NCBI GenBank assembly: GCA_025964325.1 | Contig: JAOPZA010000072.1 | Coordinates: forward strand, 1-64,000 | Reading direction: 5' to 3' | Source of the DNA: Conexibacter sp. | GTDB taxonomy: Bacteria > Actinomycetota > Thermoleophilia > Solirubrobacterales > Solirubrobacteraceae | DNA length: 64,000 nt | Shown: piece by piece, positions 25,605-34,737 of the stretch | How positions within the stretch are numbered: position 1 is the stretch's first letter | Layout: every line of letters begins with the position of its first letter | The notes under the pieces: generated by a model | What the model was told of the DNA's origin: nothing | The model's database searches: none | What the model saw: the letters and a program-made list of their open reading frames with translations, nothing else | Position numbers and translations under genes: made by a program

Positions 25605-25735
25605 CGGCGGACGCTAGGTCGACGCCCGGGGCCTGTCAACGGCCCTGACGAGGTCGGCACGCGGGCGCTGGGAGAGAGGCGACGGCGCGCGCCGTGAGTG
25701 AGGAATCGGCCCCCCGGTGGGGTGCTCCCGCGACC

Positions 25736-25764
25736 TTGCGGCCCTCGATCCGTCGGACTACCTT
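25736..25764 (+). promoter_or_regulatory. Candidate promoter of the cupredoxin gene
   Basis: TTGCGG (25736-25741) and TACCTT (25759-25764) are separated by 17 bases and lie about 67 bases before the ATG at 25831. The match to the housekeeping consensus is partial. Confidence 0.35.
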
Positions 25765-25830
25765 GCGTCGAGGAACCGGCGGGTCGCGCACCGCTTCGCC
25801 GGCTCGATCTCGACCGAAGGAGTGATGGTC

Positions 25831-26916
25831 ATGGGCACACGTCGATGTGTGGCGGTCGTCGGCGCGTGCGTGGCCGCGCTCCTCGTTCCCGCGACCGCGG
25901 GAGCCGCGACCAAGACGGTGTTCGCCGGGCCGTCCGGCTCGGCCGGCGGCGTCTTCCTCGGCAACCCGCCGACGGCGGACCTCGACTCCTTCTCGCTCGC
26001 CCACGTGACGGTCCACGTCGGCGACAACGTGCGGTGGGTCTTCCGGGGCCTGCACACCGTCACGTTCCCGCGGCAGGGCCGCGCCGACATCCCGTTCATC
26101 GTGCCCGACCCGACGGGGACGAAGTACACGGGCATCAACGACGCGGCGGGCGCGCCGTTCTGGTTCAACGGGCAGACGCGCCTGACCCTCGACCCGCTCG
26201 GGGCGCTTCGCCAGGGCGGCCGGACCGAGGACGGGACCAGGGTCACCGGCTCGGGCATCTTCTTCGGCAACGCGCCGACGCCGCCGTACACGCTGACGTT
26301 CCCGAAGCAGGGCGTGTACCGCTACGACTGCGTGATCCACCCCGGCATGGAGGGCACCGTGAGGGTCGAGCCCAGGGGTGTGAGGATCCCGACCCGGGCG
26401 CAGGACGCCGTCGCCCAGAAGCGTCAGCTCGTGAGCGACGCCCGGATCGCCCGCCAGCTCGCGAACTTCACGCCGCCGCCCGGCACCGTCAGCGGCGGCC
26501 ACGACCGCGGCCAGGTCGTGCAGTTCCGCTTCTTCCCGCCGAGCACGCACGTGAACGTCGGCGACACGCTGCGACTGACGGTGACCTCTCGCGCCGAGGC
26601 CCACACCTTCTCGTTCGGACCGGCCGGCTACCTCACGAGACTCAGCAGCGCGCTCGTGATCCCCGTGCCCGCGAGAAGGGGGCCGCCGACGCTCGTGTTC
26701 AACGGGCAGATCGCGTTCCCGAGCGACCCGCCGCCGACGCTGCCCCCCTACCGCCCCACGCTTCACGGCAACGGGTTCCTCAACACCGGGATCCTGGACG
26801 GCGACCCGAGAACGCCGAACCCCTCGAGCGCCACCGTGAGGTTCGCGCAAGCCGGCAGCTACGACTACATCTGCCTGCTGCACCCGTGGATGCACGGGAC
26901 GGTGACGGTCGGCTGA
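25831..26916 (+). CDS. Exported protein with two tandem cupredoxin domains
   Basis: 361 residues with a signal peptide (1-26). Two plastocyanin-like domains each carry a full type-1 copper set. Domain one has His75 (GLHTVTF) and Cys167-x2-His170-x2-Met173 (DCVIHPGM). Domain two has His258 (EAHTF) and Cys348-x2-His351-x2-Met354 (ICLLHPWM). Each domain also has the lead-in strand VGDNVRW or VGDTLRL. Such proteins carry electrons or store copper outside the membrane. The ATG at 25831 has an AAGGAG site at nine bases. No oxidase or reductase partner is adjacent. AGG and AGA codons are common. A tandem repeat spans its stop codon. Confidence 0.85.
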   Translation: MGTRRCVAVVGACVAALLVPATAGAATKTVFAGPSGSAGGVFLGNPPTADLDSFSLAHVTVHVGDNVRWVFRGLHTVTFPRQGRADIPFIVPDPTGTKYTGINDAAGAPFWFNGQTRLTLDPLGALRQGGRTEDGTRVTGSGIFFGNAPTPPYTLTFPKQGVYRYDCVIHPGMEGTVRVEPRGVRIPTRAQDAVAQKRQLVSDARIARQLANFTPPPGTVSGGHDRGQVVQFRFFPPSTHVNVGDTLRLTVTSRAEAHTFSFGPAGYLTRLSSALVIPVPARRGPPTLVFNGQIAFPSDPPPTLPPYRPTLHGNGFLNTGILDGDPRTPNPSSATVRFAQAGSYDYICLLHPWMHGTVTVG

Positions 26917-26960
26917 GAGCAGCCGATCCGTCGGCTGAGCGCAGCCGATCCGTCGGCCGG
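26908..26960. repeat. 22-bp tandem repeat overlapping the cupredoxin stop codon
   Basis: The unit GTCGGCTGAG-N-GCAGCCGATCC starts at 26908, repeats at 26930 and begins a third time at 26952. Each junction forms a hairpin, CAGCCGA/TCGGCTG around TCCG (26920-26937). The first unit includes the stop codon of the cupredoxin gene. It lies between convergent genes and probably acts as a terminator in both directions. Confidence 0.8.
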
Positions 26961-26969
26961 CGTCGTTCG

Positions 26970-27935
26970 TCAGCCGGCCGGCTGGCTGCCCTGCGCGAGG
27001 CGCTCCGCGATCTGCGCCTCGCGACGGGCGACGTACTCCGACGTGCCCGCGGGCACCGTGTAGCGACCGGGCTCGGCGATCTCGTCCCAGCGCTCGAGGA
27101 TCTGCTCGGGGCCCACGCCCCGCTCGACGAAGCCCTGCGTCTCGGCGACGAAGATGCGCGCCAGGCGGCCGAGCCCGGCGCTGAGGATCTCGCCCGTCAC
27201 GGGGCACGACGCGTGTGCCAGCACGGCGAGCATCGGCGCGACCGTCGCGGGCGACCGTTCCGGATCGGGCTCGCGGTCCTCGGCGACCGGCGGCAGCCCG
27301 ACGTGGGCGCGCAGCGTCGCGTCCGTCACCATCCGCGTCTCGGCTGCCGGGGCAAGGCCGTTCACCTTGATGCCATGCCCGGCGCCCGCCTCCGCGAGCG
27401 AGCGGGTCATCGAGACGAGCGCGCCCTTGCAGGTCGAGTACGCCAGCAGCGGCGCGGCACCGAACAGCCCGGCCGAGGTCGTCGTCACGATCCGGCCGTA
27501 GCCCTGCCCCACCATCTGCGGCCACGCGGCGCGCGTCACGTTGAACGTTCCCGCGACGTGGATCGAGAGGTGCTGCATGAGCCGCTCGACGGTCATCTCG
27601 GGAAAGCGGTCGTAGGTGATGATGCCGGCGTTGTTGACGACCGCGTCGACGCGGCCGAAGCGCTCGAGCGCCTGCGCGACGATCGACTCGGCACCGTCGG
27701 TGCTCGCCACGCTGGCGCCGCTCGCGAGCGCGCGTCCGCCGGTGGCCTCGATCTCCTCGACGACCGAACGCGCGAGCGCGGCGTCCGAGCCGGTCCCGTC
27801 CATGCCGGTCCCGAGGTCGTTGACGATGACGCTCGCGCCGCGCTCCGCGAGGTAGATGGCGTGCGCGCGGCCGAGGCCGCGACCGGCGCCGGTCACGATC
27901 ACCACCTGCTCGTCGAAGCGCAGATCCGCCGGCAC
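26970..27935 (-). CDS. Short-chain dehydrogenase/reductase (3-hydroxyacyl-CoA or steroid type)
   Basis: 321 residues. The cofactor motif is TGAGRGLG (15-22), then NNAG (101-104) and the catalytic triad Ser154, Tyr166 and Lys170 (YSTCK). The segment IVNDLGTG, with Asp40 at the end of strand two, suggests NAD preference. The sequence resembles the dehydrogenase domain of peroxisomal multifunctional enzyme 2 and related actinobacterial SDRs of lipid breakdown. The C-terminal 90 residues form an extra region with SPATVAPMLAVLAHASCPVTGEI, typical of that branch. It is divergent from the globin gene. Confidence 0.85.
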   Translation of the reverse strand: MPADLRFDEQVVIVTGAGRGLGRAHAIYLAERGASVIVNDLGTGMDGTGSDAALARSVVEEIEATGGRALASGASVASTDGAESIVAQALERFGRVDAVVNNAGIITYDRFPEMTVERLMQHLSIHVAGTFNVTRAAWPQMVGQGYGRIVTTTSAGLFGAAPLLAYSTCKGALVSMTRSLAEAGAGHGIKVNGLAPAAETRMVTDATLRAHVGLPPVAEDREPDPERSPATVAPMLAVLAHASCPVTGEILSAGLGRLARIFVAETQGFVERGVGPEQILERWDEIAEPGRYTVPAGTSEYVARREAQIAERLAQGSQPAG

Positions 27936-28040
27936 GTCCGTCAGCCTAACGTCCCGATGAGCCCGCGCCGCTCGCGCTTAAGCCAGTCCGACCCGGGCAG
28001 GTAAGCGACCGGGCCGCGCGAGGGCCGACCCGCCATAGTT

Positions 28041-28526
28041 GTGCGTGTGAGCGCCCGCACCGACATCCGCGACATCGAGGACCGCGCCGACTGCGAGCGC
28101 CTCGTCCGCGCCTTCTACGGTCGCGCGCTCGGCGACCCGATCATCGGCTGGATCTTCGTCGACGTCGCGCAGCTCGACCTCGAGGCGCACGTCCCGGTGA
28201 TCGCGTCCTTCTGGGAGACGATCCTGCTCGGCTCCCAGACCTACAGCGGCGGCGCGTTCGCTCCCCACGCCGCGCTCCACGCGCGGGCGGGTCTGAGATC
28301 GGGGCACTTCGAGCGCTGGCTCGCGCTCTGGCGGGCGACCGTCGACGAGCTCTTCGGCGGCGAACGAGCCGAGCTCGCGAAGGCCCACGCGACGCGGGTC
28401 GGACGGGCGTTCCACGCCCGCCTCCAGAGCCTCCCCGCGGCGGCCGACTCGACCACCCCCGGCCCCGCGACCGGGCTCTCGCTGACGATGCACGGGCCGC
28501 GGCCGGCAAGGGATCCGCAGGAGTGA
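28041..28526 (+). CDS. Group III truncated haemoglobin-like protein
   Basis: 161 residues, the globin fold covering about 130. The N-terminal helix has LVRAFYGRALGDPIIGWIF, followed by SFWETILLGSQTYSGGAFAPH and the proximal histidine in LRSGHFERWLALW (His89). This order and spacing match group III truncated globins, which lack the Gly-Gly motif and bind oxygen or NO. A Pro-rich tail of about 25 residues follows. GTG at 28041 or 28047 may be the start. It is convergent with the large PKD gene. Confidence 0.8.
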   Translation: MRVSARTDIRDIEDRADCERLVRAFYGRALGDPIIGWIFVDVAQLDLEAHVPVIASFWETILLGSQTYSGGAFAPHAALHARAGLRSGHFERWLALWRATVDELFGGERAELAKAHATRVGRAFHARLQSLPAAADSTTPGPATGLSLTMHGPRPARDPQE

Positions 28527-28563
28527 GCCCGGCGCCCGCGCGCGCCGCGCCCGCGCGCCGGGG

Positions 28564-31500
28564 TCAGCGCTTCGCCGAGAGCGTCAGCGCCGCGCCCTGC
28601 TTCCCGTCCAGCCGCTGCGCGCGCAGCTGGACCTTCACGGCGGTGCGCGTGCGCGGCAGGCCGCGGACGACGACCTGCGGACGGCTCGGCGCGGCCAGCA
28701 GCCGCACGACCCTGCGACCGATCGTCACGGTCAGCGCGTAGGCACGCACCGGCGAAGGCCCGCGCGTCCAGCTGACGAGCAGCCGGGTGGCCGAGCGCCG
28801 CGCCGTCAGGCGGCGCGGCTGGGCGTCCGCGGCGGCGCTGGTGCCGGAGCGCAGCTGGCCGGGCGCCAGCCGCGCCCGGCGCGCCGGACCGGTCGCGCGA
28901 CTGGCCGCGACGCCCTGCACGGTCGCGGTGACGGGCAGCACGGCGGCGACGCCGGAGAGGCTCAGGCTGCGGCTCGCGCTCAGCAGCTCGGTGCGGGTCG
29001 AGCGCGCCGAGCCGGCCTGCAACTGCACCCGCCAGCGACGCGGGAGGCTCGCGCCGCCGGCCCACGTCGCCGTCACCGTCCGGCCGTGGCGGCGCAACGC
29101 GAGCTTGATCGGCGCGGACGGCGTCACGAGCCGCGGTGCGCGGAAGCGCGCCGCGACCTGCGGCGGCCGGCCGAGCCCGCCGGTCAGGATCGTCGCCGAG
29201 ACGATGCGCGCCTCGCCGTGGCCGGCCCGCGGGACGAAGCGGATGCTGCCGCGGGATCTCAAGGTCGTGACGAGCGCGCGGCCGGCGGCGCCCGCTCCCG
29301 GCGCCCCGCCTCCGGGCGCCACACTCGCGCCCGCCGGCAGCTGCTCGGCCAGCGCGAGCTGCTGGCCGTGCTGCAGCGCCGGCGCGACCGACCAGCTCAG
29401 CATCCGCTTGGCGCCGGTGCCGCTGAAGCTGGCTCGCACGCGCTGCAGGCCGCGATCGATCGCCTTGCCGACGCTCGTGACCGCCGGCGAGCCGGGCGCG
29501 GCGAGCACGAGCAGCTTGCCCGCGGGCGGCGCCTTCCAGAGGATCGAGGTCGTCGCGTGCCGGTCGTCGAGCTGCACGAGCGCCCGCGTCGTCAGCTGCT
29601 CCTTGGTGGCGTCGAGCACGACCCGGCCCTTGGCGTCGAAGAGCTTGACCTTCGGCGCCCCGCCCTTGCCGTGGAGCGTGACCCCGACGGAGCGCAGGCG
29701 CGCGGGCAGCGTCATCGTCGGCGCCGAGGTCGGCCGCGTGGCCGGCGCAGCCGCGGCGCGGGCCGTGCCGGCATCGGGGCCGTTGATGATGAAGCCGGAC
29801 GGGATGCCGGCCGGCCGCACGGCGCTGTAGGGACCGAGGTCGCAGCCGGTGAAGGTGTCGAAGCTGCCGCCCCAGTGGTAGCCGAGACCGCCGCCGAGGT
29901 TGAGCACGGGGATCTCGCCGCAGGCCGCGATGCCCTTCTTCGATGCCACCGCCTTCGCCCCGAGGAGCTTGATTCTGTCGCCCAACAGCAACAGCCCGGC
30001 CTGCGCGTCGCCCGAGAGCTCGAAGTCGTGCAGCGTGAACCAGCCGCCGATCGTCGCGTCGAAGTAGCCGATGAACGATGCCCGGCTCATCCCCCCGCGC
30101 GCCTCGACGAAGCCGTCGGTCGTGAAGCGCGCGACGCCTCTCGTGAGGTCGAACAGGTCGGCGAGGCGCGTCACGCCGGCGATCTGGAAGAGCGTGTACG
30201 GCGCCGCCGCGGAGGGGAACGTGAGGCGGATGTCGCCGTCGGCCGAGAGGATCTGGTGGCCGAGGATCTGGGGGCCGGCGCTGATCCCCATGCCGCCCTG
30301 GAAGTCGAGTGGGTCGACGCCCACGCCGGCGGCGATCCGTTGCAGGAAGATGCCCTCGCCGAGGTCGATGTCGAGGCCGTTGACGGCGCCGTAGATCGAG
30401 TGGAAGCCGCCGTCCTTGATGCTGACCGCCACCGTCAGGCCGAACTGCGGTCTGTCTCTGATGCCCGGGACGCCGAGCTCGGCGGAGCCGGACCAGAGCG
30501 CCTCCGCGCGGTCATACTCGAGTCTCATTCTGGCGAGCTTGAGCTGGTCCTTGAGCAGACCGGCGGTGACGTCGATTCTGAGCTTGTCGACGATCAGGCC
30601 CTGGGTCTGGGTCGAGCGCAGCGTCAGGTCGCCGCTCGCGCCAGGCAGCTGGATCGGCATGTGCATCGTCAGCCCGATCGTCGCCTCGCCGTCCTGCGGG
30701 AATCTGATCTCCGCCTGCTTGGCGACCTTGAGCGTCAGGAAGCTGCCGCCGGACGGGGGCGCGAGCTCGATGCCGTCGGCGTCACCGGCCGACGGCAGCA
30801 CGAGGTCCAGCGCGCCCTGGTTCAGCACGAAGCTCTGATCGCCGTTGGTCGCCTTCCAGCTGAAGGGCATGTTGGACGCGAGCTGGCCGTCGGAGGGATC
30901 GAACGCGACCGCGCCCCCGTGCTGCAGGTTGAAGCCCGACTGCGCGGTGGCGCACGCCCCGCTGCAGTCGGAGAACGCCTGCTGCTTCGCCGTGCCCGCG
31001 ACCGGCCCGGTGATCAGCATGCCGTCGATGTTCACGTTGTCGCGCGCGAACCACAGCGGACCGGCGTTGGGTCGCGCGACCTGCGACCAGCACGCCGCCA
31101 GCTGGACCTTGCCGTACGTGAGCGTGCGGTACTGCTCGTTGCTGCGGCAGTTCGCCGCGACGTCCGCGGCGCCCCGCACGTAGATCGTCTTCGAGACGGC
31201 GCCGGCGTTGTGGTAGGCGTCGCTCACGAGGACGCGGACGGTGTGCTCGCCCGCGGAGGTGAAGACGGCGGTCGCGTGCGCGTTCGACGCGGTCCTGGTC
31301 TCGTACGTGCCGTTGCCGTCGAGGTCCCATGCGAACGTCAGCGACGGGTCGAGGTTGCGGCCGACCGACTGCGAGGCGTCGAGCGCGACCGCGACCCGGC
31401 CGTTCGACAGCGTGACGGTGTCGGGCGCCGTCAGCGAGACGAACGGGGGCTGGTCGTTGGCGGCGTTGACGCCGACGAAGACGTCGTCGGAGACGGTGAC

Positions 31501-34410
31501 GCGGCCCTTCGCGTCGGTCACGCGAACCCTGACGTGCCGGGTGCCGGGCGTCGCATACGTCGTCGTCACGGTCGCTTCGGTACCCGTGTCGGTCTCGAAC
31601 GCCCCGTCGCCATCGAGATCCCACGCGAACCTGGCCGGCCCGTCCGCGACCGTCGACGCCGCCGCCGTCAGGACGACGGGCGACTTCGCGAAGACGGCGT
31701 CGCCGGGGTGCAGCAGCGCACCCTTCGCCACCGGCGCGTTGGCGTCGGTCGCGCCGGGCGCGACGTCGAGCTCGGCGATCCCCGGGTCGGACGGGACGGT
31801 CGGGACGAAGCGGTCGTCGAGCACGCTCACCGACGCGATGTAGTGGCCCGATCCGGCGTAGGCGTGCTGCACGACGGCGGAGGCCGAGTCGAGCGGCGCG
31901 CTGCCGTCGCCGAAGTCGAAGACGTAGTGGGCGGGCGTCGCGGTCGTGCCCTCGGGGTTGTTGAGCACCGACGCCGAGGCGTCGAACGTGACCTGCGTCT
32001 CGCCCGAGCGCGGGCCGCCGACGACGGGCGGGATCGTCAGGCTGGCGGTCGGCGGGTCGTCCCCGGCTCCGCGCACGACGACGTCGAACGGCGGCGTTCT
32101 GGCGACGCGCCCGTCGGTGTCCTCGACCCGCGCCTGCACGGGGAAGATGCCGGTTCTGTGCTCCGCGCCGTCGAACGTCGCGGAGCCCTGGATGAAGTCG
32201 AACGGCGTGAACGGCGGCGTCGCGCCGCTGCCCTGCGCGCCCGCGTAGAAGTAGGTCAGCGGTCCCTCGCTGCCGAGCGAGCCGTCGCTCGCGGTCCGCA
32301 TGTGGATCTGGAAGCTGCCCGTCACGGGGAAGACGCTCGTGTCGATCAGGATCGTTCTCGGCGTCACGGTGTCGAGCTGCGCGATCGGCGGCTGGACGAC
32401 GTGGAACGTCGTCGACGTCGTCGCCTGCGCGCCGCCGTCGTCGGTCACGGTCAGGAACAGCACCCAGTCGCCCTGCTCGCCCGGGACGAACGTGTGCGAG
32501 AACGTGCCGGCGGCGCATGCCGTCCCATGGGCGGACGCGTCGGCGTCGCAGGTGATCGCCCCGCTGCCGTTGTAGTTCACCTTGTGCAGGTCCCAGTGGC
32601 GGGCCGTGATGAAGCCGCCGAGCGTGTCGGCCGAGGTGTCGTCCCAGCTGACGGTCGGCGCGCTCGTCCCGAGCACGAACGGCGGCGTCGGGCTCGTCGG
32701 CTCGCGGATCAGCGCCGCCGACGGGGGCGGGTTGTCGGTCGCGATCGTCGTCGACGCCATCGCGCCGGTGCCGGCGGCATCGAGGAGGTAGACGCGCGCG
32801 ACGGCAGGGCCCGAGCCGTAGATGTGGGTCGCGCTCGGGCTCGCGCCCAGGCTTCCCCAGGTCGAGCTCGGCCCGACCGTCGGGTCGAAGCGGTACGAGG
32901 CGCCGGAGGCGCTCGTCGAGGCGGTCAGCGTGACGGCGTCGCCGGCGTGCGGCGCCGAGGGGCTCGACGTCAGCGATGCGCTCGGCAGGGTCGTGTCCAT
33001 GCGGACCATCTGCGACGGGCGCAGCTGGGTGCCCGGCGCGCTCGTGCTGGGGACGGTGCACGGCGAGAGCGGCTGGTCGAGCTCGTCGAGGCCGGCCACG
33101 TCGGGCGTGTACAGCGGCTGGTTGTACTGCGCGGGCGCGGAGGTCGTCGCCCAGCGGAACGCGGGGCGGTCGCCGGTCGTCCCGTTGCCGATGCCGAGGA
33201 GCTGGTCGAGCGAGATCTCGGCGCGGTAGGCGCTCGTGCCGTCGTCGGCTCTGACGGCTGTGAGCGGCACGTCGAAGGCGACCGGCTCCGCGCCCCAGTC
33301 GTGGCCGCCGATGTTCGTGAGCGCGGTACGTGGATAGCACCCGTTCCCGGTCGAGGCGTCGGGATCGGACAACGCCGAGAGGCCGCCGTGCAGCTGGACG
33401 TGCAGCGTCGCCCCGCCCGCCGCCTGGTTCGCGGAGCCGGTCGTGGTGACGAGCCCGATCGGCTGCTTTCCGCCGTCCGGGACGAGGTAGGTGACGGTGT
33501 CGAGCGGATGGTCGGCGCGCAGCGTCAGGACGAGGTCGGACGGGTGGTACGTCACGTAGGTCGGGTTCGGGATGTCGGCGGTCAGGTCGCTGGTCGTCTG
33601 CGACGCGTCCCACTGCGCGATGTCGGACTCGACCAGCTGCGGCTGCGCCGGGTCGGTCGCGATCGCGTCGGTGAACATCGCCTGCCGGCGGCTCGGCGCG
33701 AAGCTGGCCTGGCCCCGGTCCGAGCCCTTCGCGGGCGCGACCTGGATGCCTTGCGCGTAGCGGCCGCCGACGAGGCCCGAGCACTGGTGCGCGGCGTCCC
33801 CCGGCGCGGTCACCGGGTCGGCCGCGTTCGGCAGGATGTCCTTGACGACATAGGCGCTGCCGAGCCCTCGCGCCTGGGGGGTGAAGATGCTGGTGAGGAT
33901 CGGCTGGTAGTCGACGAGGCCGCTGAACGCGCTGCCGAGGTCGGCGCCGAAGTCGCGCGTGAGCACGACCGCCCACGAGTGCGCGCGGCGGACCTCGGGG
34001 ATGTGACCGCCGGCGACGAGCGTCGAGTCGTCCGCCGTCGGGGTGAAGCACGTCGCCGCGTTCGTTCCCAGGTCGGGAGCCATCGCGCTCGGCGCGAGCC
34101 GGTACAGCTGCCAGACGACGTCCTGCTGCCCGGGGCTCCAGGCGAAGTCGACCATCGCGTCGGGCCTGCCGTCGCGGTCGAAGTCCAGCAGCGTCATCGT
34201 CGTCCAGTCGACGTTCGACGGCGCGACGACGGTCAGCGTCTGCGGTCCGCTCGCCGGCGCGCTCCAGCGGTGCGCGATCAGGTCGTCGCCCGGCTGGCGG
34301 TCCTGCACGACGGTCGCGTTCGCCGACGACGCGGCCAGGAGGAGGACGAGGGCGGCGAGGGCGGCCGTCAGCGGCGCGAGGCGCGCGTGGGAGCGAGTCG
34401 GCGAGGTCAC
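28564..34410 (-). CDS. Giant secreted PKD-repeat surface protein
   Basis: 1948 residues. The signal peptide (1-32, ending SSANA) is followed by a region with FDRDGRPDAMVDF, resembling an FG-GAP/VCBS calcium loop. At least four PKD-like beta domains lie near residues 480-560, 785-885, 895-980 and 990-1080. Their markers are FDFGDGS, FAWDLDGDG and FAWDLDGNG. The central part (1090-1600) is beta-rich without a motif I recognise. The last 270 residues look like fibronectin/Ig-type repeats. No sortase signal or C-terminal helix is evident, so it is either released or held non-covalently. AGA codons occur in clusters. A role in adhesion or polysaccharide binding is inference from domain type. Confidence 0.8.
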   Translation of the reverse strand: MTSPTRSHARLAPLTAALAALVLLLAASSANATVVQDRQPGDDLIAHRWSAPASGPQTLTVVAPSNVDWTTMTLLDFDRDGRPDAMVDFAWSPGQQDVVWQLYRLAPSAMAPDLGTNAATCFTPTADDSTLVAGGHIPEVRRAHSWAVVLTRDFGADLGSAFSGLVDYQPILTSIFTPQARGLGSAYVVKDILPNAADPVTAPGDAAHQCSGLVGGRYAQGIQVAPAKGSDRGQASFAPSRRQAMFTDAIATDPAQPQLVESDIAQWDASQTTSDLTADIPNPTYVTYHPSDLVLTLRADHPLDTVTYLVPDGGKQPIGLVTTTGSANQAAGGATLHVQLHGGLSALSDPDASTGNGCYPRTALTNIGGHDWGAEPVAFDVPLTAVRADDGTSAYRAEISLDQLLGIGNGTTGDRPAFRWATTSAPAQYNQPLYTPDVAGLDELDQPLSPCTVPSTSAPGTQLRPSQMVRMDTTLPSASLTSSPSAPHAGDAVTLTASTSASGASYRFDPTVGPSSTWGSLGASPSATHIYGSGPAVARVYLLDAAGTGAMASTTIATDNPPPSAALIREPTSPTPPFVLGTSAPTVSWDDTSADTLGGFITARHWDLHKVNYNGSGAITCDADASAHGTACAAGTFSHTFVPGEQGDWVLFLTVTDDGGAQATTSTTFHVVQPPIAQLDTVTPRTILIDTSVFPVTGSFQIHMRTASDGSLGSEGPLTYFYAGAQGSGATPPFTPFDFIQGSATFDGAEHRTGIFPVQARVEDTDGRVARTPPFDVVVRGAGDDPPTASLTIPPVVGGPRSGETQVTFDASASVLNNPEGTTATPAHYVFDFGDGSAPLDSASAVVQHAYAGSGHYIASVSVLDDRFVPTVPSDPGIAELDVAPGATDANAPVAKGALLHPGDAVFAKSPVVLTAAASTVADGPARFAWDLDGDGAFETDTGTEATVTTTYATPGTRHVRVRVTDAKGRVTVSDDVFVGVNAANDQPPFVSLTAPDTVTLSNGRVAVALDASQSVGRNLDPSLTFAWDLDGNGTYETRTASNAHATAVFTSAGEHTVRVLVSDAYHNAGAVSKTIYVRGAADVAANCRSNEQYRTLTYGKVQLAACWSQVARPNAGPLWFARDNVNIDGMLITGPVAGTAKQQAFSDCSGACATAQSGFNLQHGGAVAFDPSDGQLASNMPFSWKATNGDQSFVLNQGALDLVLPSAGDADGIELAPPSGGSFLTLKVAKQAEIRFPQDGEATIGLTMHMPIQLPGASGDLTLRSTQTQGLIVDKLRIDVTAGLLKDQLKLARMRLEYDRAEALWSGSAELGVPGIRDRPQFGLTVAVSIKDGGFHSIYGAVNGLDIDLGEGIFLQRIAAGVGVDPLDFQGGMGISAGPQILGHQILSADGDIRLTFPSAAAPYTLFQIAGVTRLADLFDLTRGVARFTTDGFVEARGGMSRASFIGYFDATIGGWFTLHDFELSGDAQAGLLLLGDRIKLLGAKAVASKKGIAACGEIPVLNLGGGLGYHWGGSFDTFTGCDLGPYSAVRPAGIPSGFIINGPDAGTARAAAAPATRPTSAPTMTLPARLRSVGVTLHGKGGAPKVKLFDAKGRVVLDATKEQLTTRALVQLDDRHATTSILWKAPPAGKLLVLAAPGSPAVTSVGKAIDRGLQRVRASFSGTGAKRMLSWSVAPALQHGQQLALAEQLPAGASVAPGGGAPGAGAAGRALVTTLRSRGSIRFVPRAGHGEARIVSATILTGGLGRPPQVAARFRAPRLVTPSAPIKLALRRHGRTVTATWAGGASLPRRWRVQLQAGSARSTRTELLSASRSLSLSGVAAVLPVTATVQGVAASRATGPARRARLAPGQLRSGTSAAADAQPRRLTARRSATRLLVSWTRGPSPVRAYALTVTIGRRVVRLLAAPSRPQVVVRGLPRTRTAVKVQLRAQRLDGKQGAALTLSAKR

Positions 34411-34673
34411 ATTCCGGCACCCTGCCGCTGGGACGTCGGCTCCGCATCCGTCAGCGAGGCTGATCTTTTCCGGCCCCCACCCCGAGATTTGCGCGCCGGC
34501 GGCGCCGCGGCCCCGGCACGACGGCCCGAACCGCCGCCCGCGGGCCGCTGCCGGCCGTCCTGCGGACGTCGCGATCGACGGTCAGGCGACCGGCTCGGGG
34601 TGGACGAACGTCGTAGCGACCAGTCGGCGGGCCGATCGAGATCGGGTCGGGAGCGGCGCGCACGCGGTCGCGC

Positions 34674-34701
34674 TTGCGCCCGGCGGTCGCCGCCCTATCG
34701 T
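34674..34701 (+). promoter_or_regulatory. Candidate promoter of the phosphoribosyltransferase/esterase fusion gene
   Basis: TTGCGC (34674-34679) and TATCGT (34696-34701) are separated by 16 bases. A GGAGAG ribosome site follows at 34708-34713. Confidence 0.35.
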
Positions 34702-34737
34702 CGTTTCGGAGAGCCCGACGTGATAGGCGGTGCCGAG

